Assembly: GCA_947453725.1 (NCBI GenBank)
Contig: CANGHH010000003.1
Location: 1-64,000 of the forward strand
Direction of reading: 5' to 3'
Origin: Betaproteobacteria bacterium
GTDB lineage: Bacteria; Pseudomonadota; Gammaproteobacteria; Burkholderiales; Burkholderiaceae_C
DNA: 64,000 nucleotides
Shown here: positions 18,855 to 27,819 of the stretch, one piece after another
Position numbering within the stretch: the stretch's first letter is position 1
How the letters are laid out: every line of letters begins with the position of its first letter
The notes under the pieces: generated by a model
Database searches by the model: none
Seen by the model: the letters and a program-made list of their open reading frames with translations, nothing else
What the model was told of the DNA's origin: nothing
Made by a program: the position numbers and the translations under genes

Positions 18855-18860
18855 CACAAT
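18855..18860 (+). promoter_or_regulatory. Putative -10 upstream of the Crp-like gene
   Basis: CACAAT in the trxB-crp intergenic region, implying a leader of about 67 nt. The gene itself has an AAGAGGAG ribosome-binding site, so this one is not leaderless. Confidence 0.3.
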
Positions 18861-18933
18861 AGCCGGATTCTTGCAGACGGGCGGCACCCAGCACCCCTGT
18901 CATTAGCCTCACCATCCCAAGAGGAGTGTTTCG

Positions 18934-19602
18934 ATGTCGATGTTGTCGAACCTGGACCTGATCCGACGCGTGCCCCTGTTCTCGATGCTCACCGCCGAGC
19001 AGGCTCAGGCCATTGCCGACAGCGTCGTCAAGCGCCGCTTCCGTCGCGGTGAACTGGTGGTCGAGCAGGGCCGCAAGAGCAACGCGCTGTTCATCCTGCT
19101 GAATGGCCGTGCCCGTGTGCTGACCGCCGACACGCGCGGTCGTGAAGTCATCCTGGCGGTGCTGGAGTCGGGCGACTATGTCGGCGAAATGAGCCTGATC
19201 GACAACGAGCCGCACAGCGCCACGGTGCGCGCCGAAATACAGACCGACATGCTGGTGCTGGCGCGCGGCGACTTCGCGCGCTGCCTGCCCGAGGCCTCGA
19301 CGCTGAGCTACGGCATCCTGCGTGGTCTGGTTCGTCGCCTGCGCAATGCCGACCGGCAGATCGAGTCGCTGGCGCTGCTGGACGTCTACGGCCGCGTCGC
19401 GCGCACGCTGCTGGACATGGCCGAGGACATCGACGGCAGCAAGATCATCCGCCACAAGGTCAGCCGCCAGGACATGGCCAAGGTCGTCGGCGCCTCCCGC
19501 GAGATGGTCAGCCGGGTGATGAAGGACCTGGAAGAGCGCGGCGTCATCGAGACCCAGGAGAACGGCTTCGTCGTCATCAAGGAACGCTTGCCGCAAGACT
19601 GA
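18934..19602 (+). CDS. Crp/Fnr-family transcriptional regulator
   Basis: 222 residues: an N-terminal cyclic-nucleotide-binding beta-barrel (GELVVEQGRKSNALFILLNG, then GDYVGEMSLIDNEPHSATV), a dimerisation helix, and a winged helix with KVSRQDMAKVVGASREMVSR. The S-R-E-x-V-S-R recognition helix resembles that of Crp, which binds TGTGA half-sites. No Fnr-type N-terminal cysteines are present, so it does not carry that Fe-S cluster. A strong AAGAGGAG precedes the ATG. Whether it binds cAMP is not certain. Confidence 0.92.
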   Translation: MSMLSNLDLIRRVPLFSMLTAEQAQAIADSVVKRRFRRGELVVEQGRKSNALFILLNGRARVLTADTRGREVILAVLESGDYVGEMSLIDNEPHSATVRAEIQTDMLVLARGDFARCLPEASTLSYGILRGLVRRLRNADRQIESLALLDVYGRVARTLLDMAEDIDGSKIIRHKVSRQDMAKVVGASREMVSRVMKDLEERGVIETQENGFVVIKERLPQD

Positions 19603-19614
19603 GTGCGTATGCGT

Positions 19615-19674
19615 GACAGCGCCTGCGCGCTGTCTCGCGCCTCACGAAGCCCATGCCGCCTGCAAGCGGCATGG
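19615..19674 (+). terminator. Two tandem hairpins after the Crp-like gene
   Basis: GACAGCGC-CTGC-GCGCTGTC (8-bp stem, 19615-19634) and CCATGCCGC-CTGCAA-GCGGCATGG (9-bp stem, 19651-19674) follow the stop codon. Neither has a T-run, so they may be 3'-end stabilisers or weak terminators. Confidence 0.45.
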
Positions 19675-19708
19675 CGGAGGGGAGGGCCAGCGGTGTGGCC
19701 CGATCGGC

Positions 19709-19714
19709 CACAAT
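19709..19714 (+). promoter_or_regulatory. Putative -10 element, leaderless ftsK
   Basis: CACAAT, ending 8 nt before the ftsK ATG, with no Shine-Dalgarno and no clear -35. It belongs to the window-wide leaderless pattern. Confidence 0.42.
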
Positions 19715-19721
19715 CCGCGCC

Positions 19722-22058
19722 ATGAGCTTCCCCCTGGGTTCCCTGCGCGGCGACGCTGCGGCCAGCGCCCGCGCGCTGCCGGCGGCTGAAGCGCCGCGCT
19801 GGCGCCGCCAGGCGCAGTTGCTGCTGGCAGCGCTGGCCTGGCTGCTGTTCCTGCTGGCCCTGGCCACGCACCAGGTCAGTGACGCTGCCTTCAGCACCTC
19901 GGGCACTGGCGAGGCCCTGCGCAACAAGGCCGGTCTGCTCGGCGCACGCCTGTCGGACATGGCGCTCTTCCTGTTCGGCTTCTCGGCCTGGTGGCTGGTG
20001 CCGGTGGGCCTGCGCGCCTGGCTGTCGGCACTGGCCGGTTTGCTGCGCAGCGAGGCCCCGGCTGCCGCCGAGGCGGAACCCGCCCCCCCGCCGCACGGTT
20101 TGTTCTGGCTGGGCCTCGCCTTGCTGCTGGCCGCCAGCAGCGCCTTGGAATGGACGCGCCTGTATCGCTGGGAGCCGCTGCTGCCGGGCCATGCCGGCGG
20201 CGTGCTGGGCTACACGCTGGGGCCGCTGTCGATGCGCTGGCTGGGCTTCGCCGGCTCCGGCGTGCTGTGGATCGCGTTGGGGGTCACCGGCCTGTCGCTG
20301 GCGCTGCGCTTCTCGTGGCTGCAGGTGGCCGACACCATCGGCCAGCAGGTCGACCGCCTGCGTACCCGCCGCATCGACCGCAAGGCCGCCGAGGAAGACC
20401 GCCGCCTGGGCGAGGCCGCCGCGCGCGAACGCGAAGCGGTTGTCGAGGTGCAGCGCATCGAAGTGCAGGAACACCTGCCGGTCCTCATCGAGCCGGCTGC
20501 GCCGGAAATGGCGCCTTCGCAGCGCGTGGCCAAGGAACGCCAGCAGCCGCTGTTCGTCGAGCTGGTCGACACCAGGCTGCCGCAGGTCGACCTGCTGGAC
20601 GCGGTGACGGCCGCCGGCAAGCTGGAAACCGTGACCCCCGATTCGATCGAGATGACCTCGCGGCTGATCGAGAAGAAGCTCAAGGACTTCGGTGTCGAGG
20701 TCCGCGTGGTGGCGGCCAGTCCGGGGCCGGTGATCACGCGCTACGAGATCGAACCCGCGACGGGTGTCAAGGGCGCGCAGGTCGTGGGCCTGGCGCGCGA
20801 CCTGGCGCGCTCGCTGTCGCTGGTCAGCATCCGCGTCGTCGAGGTGATCCCGGGCAAGAACTACATGGCGCTGGAACTGCCCAACGCGCGGCGGCAGACC
20901 ATCCGGCTGAGCGAGATCCTGGGCTCCGACGTCTACAACGACTCGGCATCGATGTTGACGATGGGCCTGGGCAAGGACATCGTCGGCAAGCCGGTGGTCG
21001 CCGACCTGGCCAAGATGCCGCACTGCCTGGTCGCCGGCACCACCGGTTCGGGCAAGAGCGTGGGCATCAACGCCATGATCCTCAGCCTGCTCTACAAGGC
21101 CGAAGCGCGCGACGTGCGGCTGATCCTGATCGATCCCAAGATGCTGGAAATGAGCGTCTATGAAGGCATTCCGCATTTGCTGGCGCCGGTGGTCACCGAC
21201 ATGAAACAGGCCAGCAATGCGCTGAACTGGTGTGTCGGCGAGATGGAGCGCCGCTACAAGCTGCTGAGCAAGCTGGGCGTGCGCAACCTGGCCGGCTACA
21301 ACAAGAAGATCGCCGAGGCGACTGAGCGCGGCGAGAAACTGCCCAACCCCTTCAGCCTGACGCCGGAAGAGCCCGAACCGCTGGACCGCCTGCCGCACAT
21401 CGTCGTCGTCATCGACGAACTGGCCGACCTGATGATGGTCATCGGCAAGAAGATCGAGGAGTTGATCGCGCGGCTGGCGCAGAAGGCGCGCGCGGCCGGC
21501 ATCCACCTGATCCTGGCGACGCAACGGCCCAGCGTCGACGTCATCACTGGCCTGATCAAGGCCAACATCCCGACGCGCCTGTCGTTCCAGGTGTCGAGCA
21601 AGATCGACAGCCGCACCATCCTCGACCAGATGGGCGCCGAGGCTTTGCTGGGCATGGGCGACATGCTCTACATGGCCAGCGGCACCGGCCTGCCGGTCCG
21701 CGTGCACGGCGCCTTCGTCAGCGACGACGAGGTCCATCGCGTGGTCAGTTACTTGAAGACCCAGGGCGAGCCCAATTACATCGAAGGCATCCTCGAAGGC
21801 GGTGTGCTCGACGGCGAAACGGCGGCAGCCGAGGGCGGCGGCGGCGCTGGTGGCGGTGAGTCGGACGCGATGTACGACCAGGCTGTCGAGGTGGTGCTGC
21901 AACATCGCCGGGCGTCCATCTCGCTGGTGCAACGCCACCTGCGCATCGGCTACAACCGCGCCGCGCGCTTGCTGGAGCAGATGGAAAAGTCGGGCCTGGT
22001 GACGGCGATGGGCCACAACGGCAACCGCGAGATCGTGGTGCCGAAAAGAGACGAGTGA
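19722..22058 (+). CDS. ftsK: DNA translocase FtsK
   Basis: 778 residues. About four N-terminal membrane helices ([16 protein letters not shown] onwards) anchor it at the septum, followed by a short linker. The RecA-like motor has Walker [15 protein letters not shown] and Walker [13 protein letters not shown]. The C-terminal gamma winged helix ([20 protein letters not shown]) reads KOPS and contacts XerD. FtsK moves chromosome ends to the septum and activates dif recombination. ATG 19722 gives the family-typical length; the upstream open frame lacks a Shine-Dalgarno. Confidence 0.96.
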   Translation: MSFPLGSLRGDAAASARALPAAEAPRWRRQAQLLLAALAWLLFLLALATHQVSDAAFSTSGTGEALRNKAGLLGARLSDMALFLFGFSAWWLVPVGLRAWLSALAGLLRSEAPAAAEAEPAPPPHGLFWLGLALLLAASSALEWTRLYRWEPLLPGHAGGVLGYTLGPLSMRWLGFAGSGVLWIALGVTGLSLALRFSWLQVADTIGQQVDRLRTRRIDRKAAEEDRRLGEAAAREREAVVEVQRIEVQEHLPVLIEPAAPEMAPSQRVAKERQQPLFVELVDTRLPQVDLLDAVTAAGKLETVTPDSIEMTSRLIEKKLKDFGVEVRVVAASPGPVITRYEIEPATGVKGAQVVGLARDLARSLSLVSIRVVEVIPGKNYMALELPNARRQTIRLSEILGSDVYNDSASMLTMGLGKDIVGKPVVADLAKMPHCLVAGTTGSGKSVGINAMILSLLYKAEARDVRLILIDPKMLEMSVYEGIPHLLAPVVTDMKQASNALNWCVGEMERRYKLLSKLGVRNLAGYNKKIAEATERGEKLPNPFSLTPEEPEPLDRLPHIVVVIDELADLMMVIGKKIEELIARLAQKARAAGIHLILATQRPSVDVITGLIKANIPTRLSFQVSSKIDSRTILDQMGAEALLGMGDMLYMASGTGLPVRVHGAFVSDDEVHRVVSYLKTQGEPNYIEGILEGGVLDGETAAAEGGGGAGGGESDAMYDQAVEVVLQHRRASISLVQRHLRIGYNRAARLLEQMEKSGLVTAMGHNGNREIVVPKRDE

Positions 22059-22060
22059 CG

Positions 22061-22669
22061 ATGAAGCGCACCCTGTTCGGCCTGACCTTGCTGTGCGCGG
22101 CCCTGACTGCCCGAGCCGACGCCGTGGACACCCTGCGCGACTTCGTGCGCGACGTGAAGAGCGGGCGTTCGGCCTTCAGCCAGACCGTCACCTCGACCGA
22201 CGGTGCGCGCAAGAAGACGTCCAGCGGGCAGTTCGAATTCCTGCGCCCCGGGCGCTTCCGCTTCAACTACACCCAGCCTTTCGAGCAGCTGATCGTCGCC
22301 GATGGCGTCAAGGTGTGGATCTTCGATGCCGACCTGAACCAGGCCAGCTCGCGCAAGCTGGCGCAGGCCCTGGGCGCAACGCCGGCGGCGCTGCTGACCG
22401 GGGCCTCGCTGGACGGCGATTTCGTGCTGACGCCGCAGCCGGCGAAAGACGGCCTGGACTGGGCGCTGGCCACACCCAAGGCCAAGGACGGCCCGTTTCA
22501 GAGCATGCGCGTCGGCTTCAAGGGCCGCGAGTTGCAGGCGGTGGAAATCGTCGACAGCTTCGGTCAGCGCTCACTGCTGAAATTCAGCCGTTTCGAGCCC
22601 AATGTGGCACTCGACGCGGCGCACTTCAACTACACGCCACCGTCAGGCGCCGACGTCATCGAGCAATAG
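22061..22669 (+). CDS. lolA: Outer-membrane lipoprotein carrier protein LolA
   Basis: 202 residues. A signal peptide (MKRTLFGLTLLCAALTARA) precedes the LolA beta-barrel with GRFRFNYTQPFEQLIVADG and VWIFDADLNQ. It shuttles lipoproteins from LolCDE across the periplasm to LolB. The ATG is 2 bp after the ftsK stop; a GTG at 22055 overlapping that stop is an alternative. ftsK-lolA-rarA is usually contiguous in betaproteobacteria, but here a metal-efflux module follows lolA. Confidence 0.93.
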   Translation: MKRTLFGLTLLCAALTARADAVDTLRDFVRDVKSGRSAFSQTVTSTDGARKKTSSGQFEFLRPGRFRFNYTQPFEQLIVADGVKVWIFDADLNQASSRKLAQALGATPAALLTGASLDGDFVLTPQPAKDGLDWALATPKAKDGPFQSMRVGFKGRELQAVEIVDSFGQRSLLKFSRFEPNVALDAAHFNYTPPSGADVIEQ

Positions 22670-22692
22670 CCCGACCGCCGCGCGGCGCCGGA

Positions 22693-23418
22693 TCAAAAGC
22701 GCGCACCGAATTGCAGGCGACGCTGCGTTGGCGCCGTGAAGCCGGCGTGCGGGTCGTAGGCGAATCGCACGAACAGCGGTCCGCGGTCGTAGCCCAGGCT
22801 GATGGACTTGTCGTTGCGGACAAACTCGCCGTCGCCCGTCAGGCCGCGCTTGACAAAGAAGTCGACGGTCAGCCGCTGCTCGGCGTCGAAGCGCCGCCGC
22901 AGCACGAAGTGGGTCACGTTCTGCCCGCTGTGCAGGCGGTCATCGTGGACGTTGAACAGCGTCAATTCCGTCTGCGCCAGGGCCCTGCTGCCGATGCCCA
23001 GCGTGATGGCGTCATTCGGGTCGACATTCAGATTGACGTAATTGCGCACATTGGTGCGGCCGAAACCGACGATGGCGTAATTTGCGCCGCCGATCTCGGA
23101 CGTGACCGACCCCACCGCCACGCCGCCGCTGGCGCTTTGCAGCGAGAAGACCGTGCGCAGCGTCTCGCCGTCGACCCGGTATTCGTAGCCGGCGCGGGCC
23201 TGGCGGTAGCCGCTGTGGTCGCGGTACAGGCCGACCCAGGCCGTGTGCGGGCCCAGGCCGCCACGCAGGTTGGCGTCCAGGCCGGTGTTGCCGTCGGACG
23301 AGGCGTAGCGGCCCAGCGTCAACTTGAAGTCGGGGCCGGCATCGCCGTCGGCCGCAGATGCCGGCGCGCAGGCCGAAGCGCAGGCCAGGGCCAGCAGGCA
23401 GGGCAGGGCGGTGCGCAT
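22693..23418 (-). CDS. Exported, probable outer-membrane beta-barrel protein of the czc operon
   Basis: 241 residues. A signal peptide (MRTALPCLLALACASACAPA, ending ASA) precedes a mature part made almost wholly of alternating polar/hydrophobic strands (DFKLTLGRYASSDGNTGL, AGYEYRVDGETLRTVFSL). The last residue is Phe in RLQFGARF, the classic outer-membrane insertion signal. I recognise no family. It begins 5 bp after the czcA stop, so it is the last gene of czcC-B-A. It may be an accessory or metal-responsive envelope protein; that is inference. Confidence 0.75.
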   Translation of the reverse strand: MRTALPCLLALACASACAPASAADGDAGPDFKLTLGRYASSDGNTGLDANLRGGLGPHTAWVGLYRDHSGYRQARAGYEYRVDGETLRTVFSLQSASGGVAVGSVTSEIGGANYAIVGFGRTNVRNYVNLNVDPNDAITLGIGSRALAQTELTLFNVHDDRLHSGQNVTHFVLRRRFDAEQRLTVDFFVKRGLTGDGEFVRNDKSISLGYDRGPLFVRFAYDPHAGFTAPTQRRLQFGARF

Positions 23419-23423
23419 GCGGT

Positions 23424-26400
23424 CTATTCTGCCGTCGCCGTCACCGTCGCCGTCGCCGGCACGCTCTCGCGTCGGCCACCGAACATCGCCACATAGAGCA
23501 CCGGCAGCACCACCAGCGTCAGCAGCGTGGCGGTGAACAGGCCGCCGATGATGACGATCGCCAGCGGCCTCTGCGTCTCGGAACCGATGTCGTGGCTCAG
23601 CGCCATCGGCAGCAGGCCCAGGGCGGCGAGCATCGCCGTCATCAGCACCGTGCGCAGGCGGCCCAGCGAGCCCTGCTTCACGGCGTCCAGCACGCTGGCG
23701 CCGCCGGCGCGCAATTGCTGGATCACCGTCAGCATCACCACGCCGTTGAGCACCGCCTGCCCCGACAGCGCGATGAAGCCGATGGCCGCCGACACCGACA
23801 GCGGGATGTCCAGCACCCACAGCGCGACGAAGCCGCCGATCAGCGCCAGGGGCACGTTGAGCAGCACCAGCGTGGCCGTCTTCAACGAACCGAAGGCGTC
23901 GAAGAGCAGCACGAAGATCAGCAGCAGCGAGATCGGCACGACCACCGCCAGGCGCGCCATCGCGCGCTCCTGGTTCTCGAACTCGCCCGACCACAGCAAC
24001 TGGTAGCCCAGCGGCAACTTGACGTTCTTCGCCACCGCGGTCTTCATGTCGGCGACGACGGAACCCATGTCGCGGTCCTTGATGAAGATGCCGATGGCGG
24101 CCATGCGGCGGCCGTTTTCGCGGGCGATGTTCATCGCGCCGCTGGTCTCGCGGATGCGCGTCACCGCGCCCAGCTGGGTGTAGCCGCCGTCGGGCGTGGC
24201 GATCGGTGTGCTGGCCAGGTTCGCCAGCACACGGCGGTCGGCCGACAGGCGCACGGCCACCGCGAACTTGCGCTCGCCTTCCCACAGGTAGGTGCTGACC
24301 TTGCCGGCCAGTGCCGCTTCGATGACGTCCTGCACATCGCCGACGTTCAACCCCAGGCGCGCGGCGCGGGTGCGGTCGACCTCGATCAGCAACTGCGGCA
24401 GATTGCCCGCGCGGTTGATTTCCGAGCGGTAGACGCCCGGCACGCGCTTGATCTCGCGCTCGATGGACTCGGCCGCCTGGGTCAGTTCGCGGAGGTCGTC
24501 GCCGGCGATCTTGATGACGATCTGGCCGTCGATCTGCGAGATCGATTCCAGCACGTTGTCTCGGATTGGCTGCGAGAAGCTGGGCTCCAGGCCCGGTATC
24601 TCCGACACCAGGCGGTCCATCTCGTCGATCAGCTTGGCCTTGGTCATGCCGGGCCGCCAGGTCTCGGCCGGCTTCAGGTCGACGAAGATCTCGGCCATGC
24701 TCATGGTCTTGGGGTCGGTGCCGTCTTCGGGCTGGCCCGATTTCGACACCGTGGTGCCGACTTCGGGCACCTTGTGCAGCGCCTTGCGGGCCAGGCCCAG
24801 GATGCGCGAGGCCTCGTCGTTGGACACGCTGGCCGGCAGCCGCAGGTTGACCCAGATCGTGCCCTCGTCGAGTTCGGGCAGGAACTCCGAGCCCAGCCGC
24901 GAGGCCACGACCAGCGACAGACCGAAGGCCGCCAAGGCCGCCAGCATCACCGTGCGGCGGTGGCCCAGCGCCCAGTCCAGCACGGGCTCGTAGATCCGCT
25001 TGGCGGTCGCCACGACGCGGTTGTCGCCGTGCGGCAGGCCGCGGCGCAGCAGCTTGTAGGCCAGCAGCGGCACGAGGGTGAGCGAGAAGATCAGCGCGCC
25101 GATCAGCGCCATCGTGACGCTCAGCGCCATCGGCTGGAAGATGCGCCCTTCGTGGCGCTGCAGCGCGAAGATCGGGATGTGCGCGGCGATGATGATCAGC
25201 ATCGAGAACACCGTCGGCCGGCCGACTTCGTCGGCCGCGTCGACGATCACGGCGCGTCGCTCGTCGTCGCTCATCTTCTCGCCGCGTTCGGCCAGGCGGT
25301 GCATGATGTTCTCGACGACGATCACGGCGCCGTCGACGATGATGCCGAAGTCCATCGCGCCCAGGCTCAGCAGATTGGCCGGCACGCCCATGATCTTCAG
25401 GCCCAGGAAGGTGCCCAGCAGCGCCAGCGGAATGATCACGGCCACGGCCAGGCTGGCGCGCAGGTTGGACAGGAAGATGTAGAGCACCAGCGCCACCAGC
25501 AGCGCGCCTTCGACCAGGTTGCGGAAGACCGTCGACAAGGTCCTGGCCATCAGCCAGGTGCGGTCGTAGTACGGCACGATGGCGATGCCCTTGGGCAGGC
25601 CGCTGGCGTTGAGTTCGGCGATGCGGTCCTTGACGTTCTTCAGCACCACGCTGGGGTTCTCGCCCTTGCGCATCACGACGATGCCGGTGACGACGTCGTC
25701 GTCCTGGTCCTGCCCGACGACGCCCAGGCGCGGCACCGAACCGATGTTCACGGTGGCGATGTCGCGCACCAGGATCGGCGTGCCGTTGCGCGCGGCGACC
25801 ACCACGTTGCCGATGTCGTCGGGCGAGCTGAGCAGGCCGATGCCGCGGATCGCGTACTGTTGCGCACCCTGGGCCACGTAGCTGCCGCCGACGTTGGAAT
25901 TGCCGCGGCCCAGCGCGTCGAGCAGGTTCTGGAAGGTCAGCTTGTTGGCGCGCAGCTTGTCCAGGTCGGGCTGCACCTCGTACTGCTTGATCATGCCGCC
26001 CATGGCCACCACGTCGGCCACGCCGGGCACCTGGCGCAGCGAACGCTCGACCACCCAGTCTTCCACCGTCCGCAGGTCGGTGGTGCTGTAGCCGTCGCCG
26101 CGCACGCGGTAGCGCATGACCTCGCCGACCGGCGTCGCGTTGGGCGCGATGTTGGCGTCGACGCCGGGCGGCAGGTCGACGCCGCGCAGGCGTTCGGCCA
26201 CCTGCGCGCGGACCAGGTTGACCTCGGCGGCGTCGTTGAAGGTGACGACCGTGAAGCTCAGGCCGAACTGCGTGTGCGAGAAGACGCGGATCGAATTCGG
26301 CACCCCGGACAGCGCCGTTTCCAGCGGCAGCGTGACCTGCTTTTCCACTTCCTCGGCGGCGCGCCCGGGGAACAGGGCAATCACCGTGACCTGGGTGTCG

Positions 26401-26525
26401 GTGACGTCGGGAAAGGCCTCGACCGACAGGTTCTTGAAGGCGATGACGCCGGCCAGCACGAACAGCAGCGTGCCCAGCGCGATGAACAGCGGCTGGCGCA
26501 GCGAGTACTCGATCAGCTTCCTCAT
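23424..26525 (-). CDS. czcA: CusA/CzcA-family heavy-metal RND efflux pump
   Basis: 1033 residues, the normal length for an RND pump: twelve predicted membrane helices and two large periplasmic loops. The helix-4 motif DFGIIVDGAVIVVEN (about residue 390-405) is of the type seen in Zn/Co/Cd pumps rather than Cu/Ag pumps (CusA). It uses proton motive force to drive divalent cations out through CzcC. Its ATG overlaps the end of czcB by 4 bp. Metal specificity is inferred from the motif only. Confidence 0.93.
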   Translation of the reverse strand: MRKLIEYSLRQPLFIALGTLLFVLAGVIAFKNLSVEAFPDVTDTQVTVIALFPGRAAEEVEKQVTLPLETALSGVPNSIRVFSHTQFGLSFTVVTFNDAAEVNLVRAQVAERLRGVDLPPGVDANIAPNATPVGEVMRYRVRGDGYSTTDLRTVEDWVVERSLRQVPGVADVVAMGGMIKQYEVQPDLDKLRANKLTFQNLLDALGRGNSNVGGSYVAQGAQQYAIRGIGLLSSPDDIGNVVVAARNGTPILVRDIATVNIGSVPRLGVVGQDQDDDVVTGIVVMRKGENPSVVLKNVKDRIAELNASGLPKGIAIVPYYDRTWLMARTLSTVFRNLVEGALLVALVLYIFLSNLRASLAVAVIIPLALLGTFLGLKIMGVPANLLSLGAMDFGIIVDGAVIVVENIMHRLAERGEKMSDDERRAVIVDAADEVGRPTVFSMLIIIAAHIPIFALQRHEGRIFQPMALSVTMALIGALIFSLTLVPLLAYKLLRRGLPHGDNRVVATAKRIYEPVLDWALGHRRTVMLAALAAFGLSLVVASRLGSEFLPELDEGTIWVNLRLPASVSNDEASRILGLARKALHKVPEVGTTVSKSGQPEDGTDPKTMSMAEIFVDLKPAETWRPGMTKAKLIDEMDRLVSEIPGLEPSFSQPIRDNVLESISQIDGQIVIKIAGDDLRELTQAAESIEREIKRVPGVYRSEINRAGNLPQLLIEVDRTRAARLGLNVGDVQDVIEAALAGKVSTYLWEGERKFAVAVRLSADRRVLANLASTPIATPDGGYTQLGAVTRIRETSGAMNIARENGRRMAAIGIFIKDRDMGSVVADMKTAVAKNVKLPLGYQLLWSGEFENQERAMARLAVVVPISLLLIFVLLFDAFGSLKTATLVLLNVPLALIGGFVALWVLDIPLSVSAAIGFIALSGQAVLNGVVMLTVIQQLRAGGASVLDAVKQGSLGRLRTVLMTAMLAALGLLPMALSHDIGSETQRPLAIVIIGGLFTATLLTLVVLPVLYVAMFGGRRESVPATATVTATAE

Positions 26526-27787
26526 TCGCTGGCCTTGACGGCTGAAGCGGCGGCCGCTGATGCCCCGCTGCCCGCGGCCTTGGCCGCCGCCGCAGCGACG
26601 CCGCCCGGCGGCTGGCCTTCGTCCTGCGCCAGCCGGTACATGCGGGCCAGCAGCAGCATGTTGCCGCTGACCACCCGTTCCCCGACCTCCAGGCCGCTCG
26701 ACACCAGCACCTGCTGCGGGCCTTGCCAGCCGATCCGCACCTCGCGCGGCTCGAAGGCGCCGGGCGCCGTCTGCACGAAGACGCTGTGCGTGCTGCCGCT
26801 CAGCCGCACCGCCTGCGCCGGCAGCATCACGCCGCTCCCCAGGCTGCGTTCAAAGCGGGCGGTGGCCAGCATCTCGGCGCGCAGCACGCGGCCGGCGTTG
26901 GGCACATAGCCGCGGACCTTGATGGTCCGGCTGTTGGGGTCGATGGCGTCGGCCACCGCGGTCACCCGGCCTTCGAAGCGCTGGCCGGGCAGGGCCGGAA
27001 CTTCCAGCTCGAAGGCCGCGCCGCGGCGCATCGTGCCGGCCTCGGCTTCGCGGGCGTCGATCTGCACCCACAGGGTGCCCGGGTCGCTGATGACGAAGAG
27101 CGGCGGCACGCCCGGCCCGGCCTGGTCGGGCCGCACTTCCTGGCCAGGGTTGAGGTTGCGTTCGACCACCACGCCGGCCAGCGCCGAGCGCAGCGCCAGC
27201 TTCTGGTCCACGCCCGGCCCCATCGTGCCCGCAGCACCGCCGTAGAGCGCCACGCGCGCTTCGGCCCGCGCCAGCTCGGCCTGGGCACGCGCCGCATCGG
27301 CTTCGGCTTGCTCGAAGTCCTTGCGCGCGGCCACGCCGAGGTCGAGCAGCTCCCGCTGGCGGGCCAGGGTCTTGCGGCTGAAGTCGACGTCGGCGCGCGC
27401 CTTGGCGGCGTCGGCCTGGGCCGCCCCGTAGTCGGGCGAAGCCAGCATCGCCAGCGCCATGCCCGGCCGCACGGCCTGGCCCAGGTCGGCGGCGATGGAC
27501 GTGACGCGGCCGGCGAACGCCGGCACGATGCGCTGGGTGCGCTCCTCGTTCCAGACCAGGCGCGCAGGCAGTTCCAGCGTGATCTGCGTGGCCGGTGTGG
27601 CCACTGCGGTGCTCAGCAGCGCCAGCTGCGGGTGGCCGGGCTGGAAGCGCAGCTGGGTGCCTTGCAGGATCGGCGCGGCGGGCTCGGGCGCGGCGGCAGG
27701 CGGCGCCTCCTTGCACGCGAACAAACCCAGCGTGGCCAGGGCCAGCAGGCCGAGCAGGGGGGTGCGGTTCAGGGTCTTCGGGGGCAT
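26522..27787 (-). CDS. czcB: Efflux RND periplasmic adaptor (CzcB type)
   Basis: 421 residues. The N-terminus has a lipobox (LGLFACKE), so it is probably an inner-membrane-anchored lipoprotein. The barrel-sandwich hybrid (IVPAFAGRVTSIAADLGQAV), an alpha-hairpin rich in Ala/Arg/Glu, and the beta-barrel domain follow in the usual order. It bridges CzcA and CzcC. The C-terminus is an Ala-rich tail. It overlaps czcA by 4 bp and follows czcC by 32 bp. Confidence 0.9.
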   Translation of the reverse strand: MPPKTLNRTPLLGLLALATLGLFACKEAPPAAAPEPAAPILQGTQLRFQPGHPQLALLSTAVATPATQITLELPARLVWNEERTQRIVPAFAGRVTSIAADLGQAVRPGMALAMLASPDYGAAQADAAKARADVDFSRKTLARQRELLDLGVAARKDFEQAEADAARAQAELARAEARVALYGGAAGTMGPGVDQKLALRSALAGVVVERNLNPGQEVRPDQAGPGVPPLFVISDPGTLWVQIDAREAEAGTMRRGAAFELEVPALPGQRFEGRVTAVADAIDPNSRTIKVRGYVPNAGRVLRAEMLATARFERSLGSGVMLPAQAVRLSGSTHSVFVQTAPGAFEPREVRIGWQGPQQVLVSSGLEVGERVVSGNMLLLARMYRLAQDEGQPPGGVAAAAAKAAGSGASAAAASAVKASE

Positions 27788-27819
27788 GGGGTCGGCGATC
27801 CGGGGTCAGGGATGAACGG

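Noticed and set aside
23358..26909. 1183-codon open frame on the + strand over czcA
   Set aside because: Antisense shadow of an intact RND pump; its translation is dominated by His, Arg, Gln and Asp and matches no fold.
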